Shown here: piece after piece, positions 61,757 to 64,000 of the stretch | How positions within the stretch are numbered: position 1 is the first letter of the stretch | How the letters are laid out: each line of letters begins with the position of its first letter | Assembly: GCF_007859635.1 (NCBI RefSeq) | Contig: NZ_CP042306.1 | Location: 1,488,001 to 1,552,000, forward strand | Reading direction: 5' to 3' | DNA length: 64,000 bases | Origin: Sphingomonas panacisoli | Lineage (GTDB): Bacteria; Pseudomonadota; Alphaproteobacteria; Sphingomonadales; Sphingomonadaceae | The notes under the pieces: model-generated | Database searches by the model: none | Seen by the model: only the letters and a program-made list of their open reading frames with translations | Told to the model about the DNA's origin: nothing | Made by a program: the position numbers and the translations under genes

Positions 61757-64000
61757 CTGACCACGAGCGCGCTAGGGTTGGTTGGAGCGGCACTTGCGCT
61801 GGCGATCGTCGGCGCGTGCTGGGTGCTCTATGCCGGCCTGCGCGCCAAAGCCGCGGCGGGCGCGACCGCGGCGGACAACGACAAGCTCTCGGCATTGCTG
61901 GGGTCGGCCCCGGCGCTGGCGATGGTCGTGCATCCTGACGGTCGGCTCGAACTGCCCGACCGGCTGGCGGATTGGATCGGCCTGTCGCCGCCGCCGCGTT
62001 TTCTCGCCGATATGGTAACGCCGGGAGCCGGGCTGACGAGCGAGGATGCGGTGACGCTCAACGACGCCGTCACCGCGGCGCAGAAAGCGGGCGAGCCGTT
62101 CGCGCTGGCGATCCGGCCGCAGGGATCGTCGCGTACGCTGACCGTGCAGGGGCAACGCGCGGCAGGCGGCGTGGTCGTGTGGTTCTTCGACGCGACCGAA
62201 AGCCAGGCGCGGATCGGCGAACTGCTCGGCCAGACCGCGCAGCTGACCGATGCCTTCGGCGCGCTCAAGGGGCTGATCGAAGCGGCGCCGCTACCGATGT
62301 GGTATCGCGGCCCCGACCTCCGTCTGGCGATGGTCAATTCGGCCTATGTCCGCGCGGTCGAGGGGCGGGATGCGCGCGACGTCGTGGGGCGCGGGATCGA
62401 GTTGATCGAGGGGTCGGGCGTCGGCGGGCCGCTCGCCAATGCCGGTCGTGCACGCGACACCGACCGGCCGTCGATCGCCAACGCGCCCGCGACGATCGAG
62501 GGTGCGCGCAAGATGCTGCGGATCCACGACGTGCCGCTGCCGACGCCTCCGGGCGGTGTCGCGGGATTCGCCATCGATATCGAGGAGCTCGAACAGGCGC
62601 GCGGCGGGATCAAGCGCTTCGCCGATGCACAGCGCGCCATGCTGGATCGCTTGTCCGCAGGCGTCGCGCAATTCGCCGCCGACCGCACGCTGACCTTCTG
62701 CAACGAACCGTTCATCCGCATGTTCGCGATGCGCGGCGAATGGCTGGCCGACCGCCCCGAATTCGACCGCGTGCTCGAACGCATGCGCGAGGCCAAGCGT
62801 TTGCCCGAAGTGCGCGACTTCCCCGGCTGGAAGGCCGAGCGACGCGACTGGTTCCTGGCGGCGACGGGCACGATCGAGGAAAGCTGGACGCTGTCGGGCG
62901 GATCGCACTTGCGCGTGGTCGGACATCCGTTGCCCGACGGCGGGCTCCTGCTGATCTTCGAGGATCGCACCGAACAGGTCCAACTCGCCAGCGCGCGCGA
63001 CACGTTGCTGCGCGTGCGCACCGCGACGTTCGACAATCTGTTCGAAGCGATCGGTGTGTTCGCCGGCGACGGACGATTGCAGATCTGGAACAACCGCTTT
63101 CGCCAGATCTGGGGGTTCGACGAAGAATTTCTGGCGACCCACCCGCGCATCGACGCGCTGGTCGGCGAGCGGTCCGCAATGCTTGCCAGCCCGAGCCGGG
63201 CAAGCGTGATCGCCGAACTGGTGCGCTCGGCAGCGGTCGGCCGAACGCAGCGCGGCGGCCGCGTCGCGTTCGCCGATGGGCGTCACTACGAGTTTGCCGG
63301 CGTGCCGCTGCCCGACGGCAACGCGCTGTTCACGATGCTCGACATCTCCGACAGTCGGCGCGCCGAACAGGCGCTGCGCGATCGCAACGAAGCGCTCGAA
63401 GCCGCCGACCGCATCAAGACCGCGTTCGTCGCCAACATGAGTTACGAACTGCGCACGCCGCTGACCTCGATTCAGGGGTTCGCGGAAATGATGGGCGAGG
63501 GCTATGCCGGGAAATTGCCCAAACAGGCCGACGGCTATGTCGATGCGATCCTCGAATCCACCGCGCGGTTGGCCGCATTGGTCGACGACGTGCTCGACTT
63601 GGCCGAAAGCGAGCGCGAGATCGAACTGCAGGACGTCGATCTCGAAACCCTCGCCGCGGCCGCCGCCGAATCGGTCGCGCCGGCCGCCAAGCGCAAATCG
63701 ATCGACTTCGCGATCGAGGTCGCGCCGTCGACCGGCATGGTCAAAGGCGACCCCAAGAAGCTGCGTGAGATGACCGAGCATTTGCTGCGCCACGCAGTCG
63801 CCGGAGTCGGGGAGAAAGGACGCGTGCTGCTCCACACCGACGGCGACGAGAAACGCGCGCGGATCGTGGTGTCGGACGACGGCGCCGGCATGGACGAGGC
63901 CGCGGTCGCGCGCGCGTTCGACCCCTTCGCCGAACCCGCCGTCCAGGACGACAGCCGCGCCCTCGGCCTCGGCCTGCCGCTCGCCAAGCAATTCGCCGAG
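61757..64000 (+). CDS. divL: DivL-like PAS sensor kinase homologue with Tyr at the phosphorylation site, 3' end cut by window
   Basis: At least 748 residues, open to the window end. A transmembrane helix (residues 5-27, LGLVGAALALAIVGACWVL) is followed by several PAS-like units near 44-85, 170-240, 296-360 and 423-500 (the last FDNLFEAIGVFAGDGRLQIWNN). A HisKA-type region follows with FVANMSYELRTPLTSIQGF. The normal His is replaced by Tyr at residue 563, exactly as in Caulobacter DivL (Tyr550). The ATPase domain has VSDDGAGMDEAAV and GLGLPLAKQF. DivL binds DivK and controls the CckA phosphorelay for cell cycle and polarity. No ATG exists; CTG at 61757, with AAGGAGG at 61745-61751, is the best start, and TTG 61778 is the alternative. 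Confidence 0.9.
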   Translation, partial: MTTSALGLVGAALALAIVGACWVLYAGLRAKAAAGATAADNDKLSALLGSAPALAMVVHPDGRLELPDRLADWIGLSPPPRFLADMVTPGAGLTSEDAVTLNDAVTAAQKAGEPFALAIRPQGSSRTLTVQGQRAAGGVVVWFFDATESQARIGELLGQTAQLTDAFGALKGLIEAAPLPMWYRGPDLRLAMVNSAYVRAVEGRDARDVVGRGIELIEGSGVGGPLANAGRARDTDRPSIANAPATIEGARKMLRIHDVPLPTPPGGVAGFAIDIEELEQARGGIKRFADAQRAMLDRLSAGVAQFAADRTLTFCNEPFIRMFAMRGEWLADRPEFDRVLERMREAKRLPEVRDFPGWKAERRDWFLAATGTIEESWTLSGGSHLRVVGHPLPDGGLLLIFEDRTEQVQLASARDTLLRVRTATFDNLFEAIGVFAGDGRLQIWNNRFRQIWGFDEEFLATHPRIDALVGERSAMLASPSRASVIAELVRSAAVGRTQRGGRVAFADGRHYEFAGVPLPDGNALFTMLDISDSRRAEQALRDRNEALEAADRIKTAFVANMSYELRTPLTSIQGFAEMMGEGYAGKLPKQADGYVDAILESTARLAALVDDVLDLAESEREIELQDVDLETLAAAAAESVAPAAKRKSIDFAIEVAPSTGMVKGDPKKLREMTEHLLRHAVAGVGEKGRVLLHTDGDEKRARIVVSDDGAGMDEAAVARAFDPFAEPAVQDDSRALGLGLPLAKQFAE

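Overview
The window is a stretch of chromosome from a sphingomonad (Alphaproteobacteria, Sphingomonadales, most likely Sphingomonas or a close relative). The evidence is the high GC content, the many TonB-dependent receptor and small conserved alphaproteobacterial families, a DivL-type tyrosine pseudo-kinase, a succinyl-pathway arginine catabolic pair, alpha-type PdhA/PdhB genes with a lipoyl domain fused to PdhB, and a MerR-controlled acyl-CoA dehydrogenase. Gene density is very high, with dozens of 1-4 nt stop/start overlaps (ATGA, TGATG, GTGA). No prophage, insertion sequence, CRISPR array or rRNA operon is visible. The window is mostly core metabolism.

Layout. 1-4.7 kb: the 5' part of a Flp pilin gene, mutT, a methyltransferase, comF, the grxC-nitrilase-DUF1178 run, tRNA-Arg(CCU) and a DJ-1/PfpI protein. 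4.8-7.9 kb: a SWIB protein and a glutathione-dependent formaldehyde detoxification operon (frmA/adhC, VOC protein, cupin, fghA). 8-13.8 kb: two TonB-dependent receptors with almost identical signal peptides. 14-16.5 kb: the folate/pterin operon folE-folM-like-folB plus a membrane protein. 16.5-24.7 kb: branched-chain amino acid genes: leuA with a Leu-rich leader peptide, ilvC, ilvN, and ilvB with a leader peptide and intrinsic terminator, preceded by miaA. BLUF, TMEM175 and YceI genes lie among them. 24.7-29.4 kb: serB, a frameshifted Sel1-SPOR gene, a ParA ATPase, a probable ribbon-helix-helix protein and a TPR-SPOR protein. 29.4-36 kb: pyrB with a dihydroorotase-like partner that lacks metal ligands, an AraC regulator, ruvX, a DUF3089 hydrolase and gatCA. 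36-42.9 kb: a minus-strand cluster with an astA-astB-M20 peptidase arginine cluster, a JmjC-like cupin, rppH and an HSL-type hydrolase. 42.9-50 kb: an HDAC-like deacetylase, korAB, photolyase and cfa. 50-55.4 kb: purF, an SDR, hisI, a lipoprotein and a MerR-ACAD pair with a palindromic operator. 55.4-59.1 kb: a frameshifted cell wall hydrolase, cysK and an MFS transporter. 59.3-64 kb: pdhA, pdhB and a long PAS/histidine-kinase-like gene that runs off the window and has Tyr at the phosphorylation site (divL).

How the parts fit. The leu and ilv genes look controlled by attenuation: two short leader peptides, rich in Leu and in Ile/Val/Leu codons, sit just upstream of leuA and ilvB with RNA hairpins. 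The formaldehyde operon pairs the dehydrogenase with its thioesterase and two small proteins of unknown role. The ParA island has no sign of being plasmid-derived and links an ATPase to two periplasmic peptidoglycan-binding (SPOR) proteins. Several genes (DJ-1/PfpI, Sel1-SPOR, cell wall hydrolase) look whole only if single extra bases are removed. That may mean assembly errors or real decay, and should be tested before biological weight is put on them.
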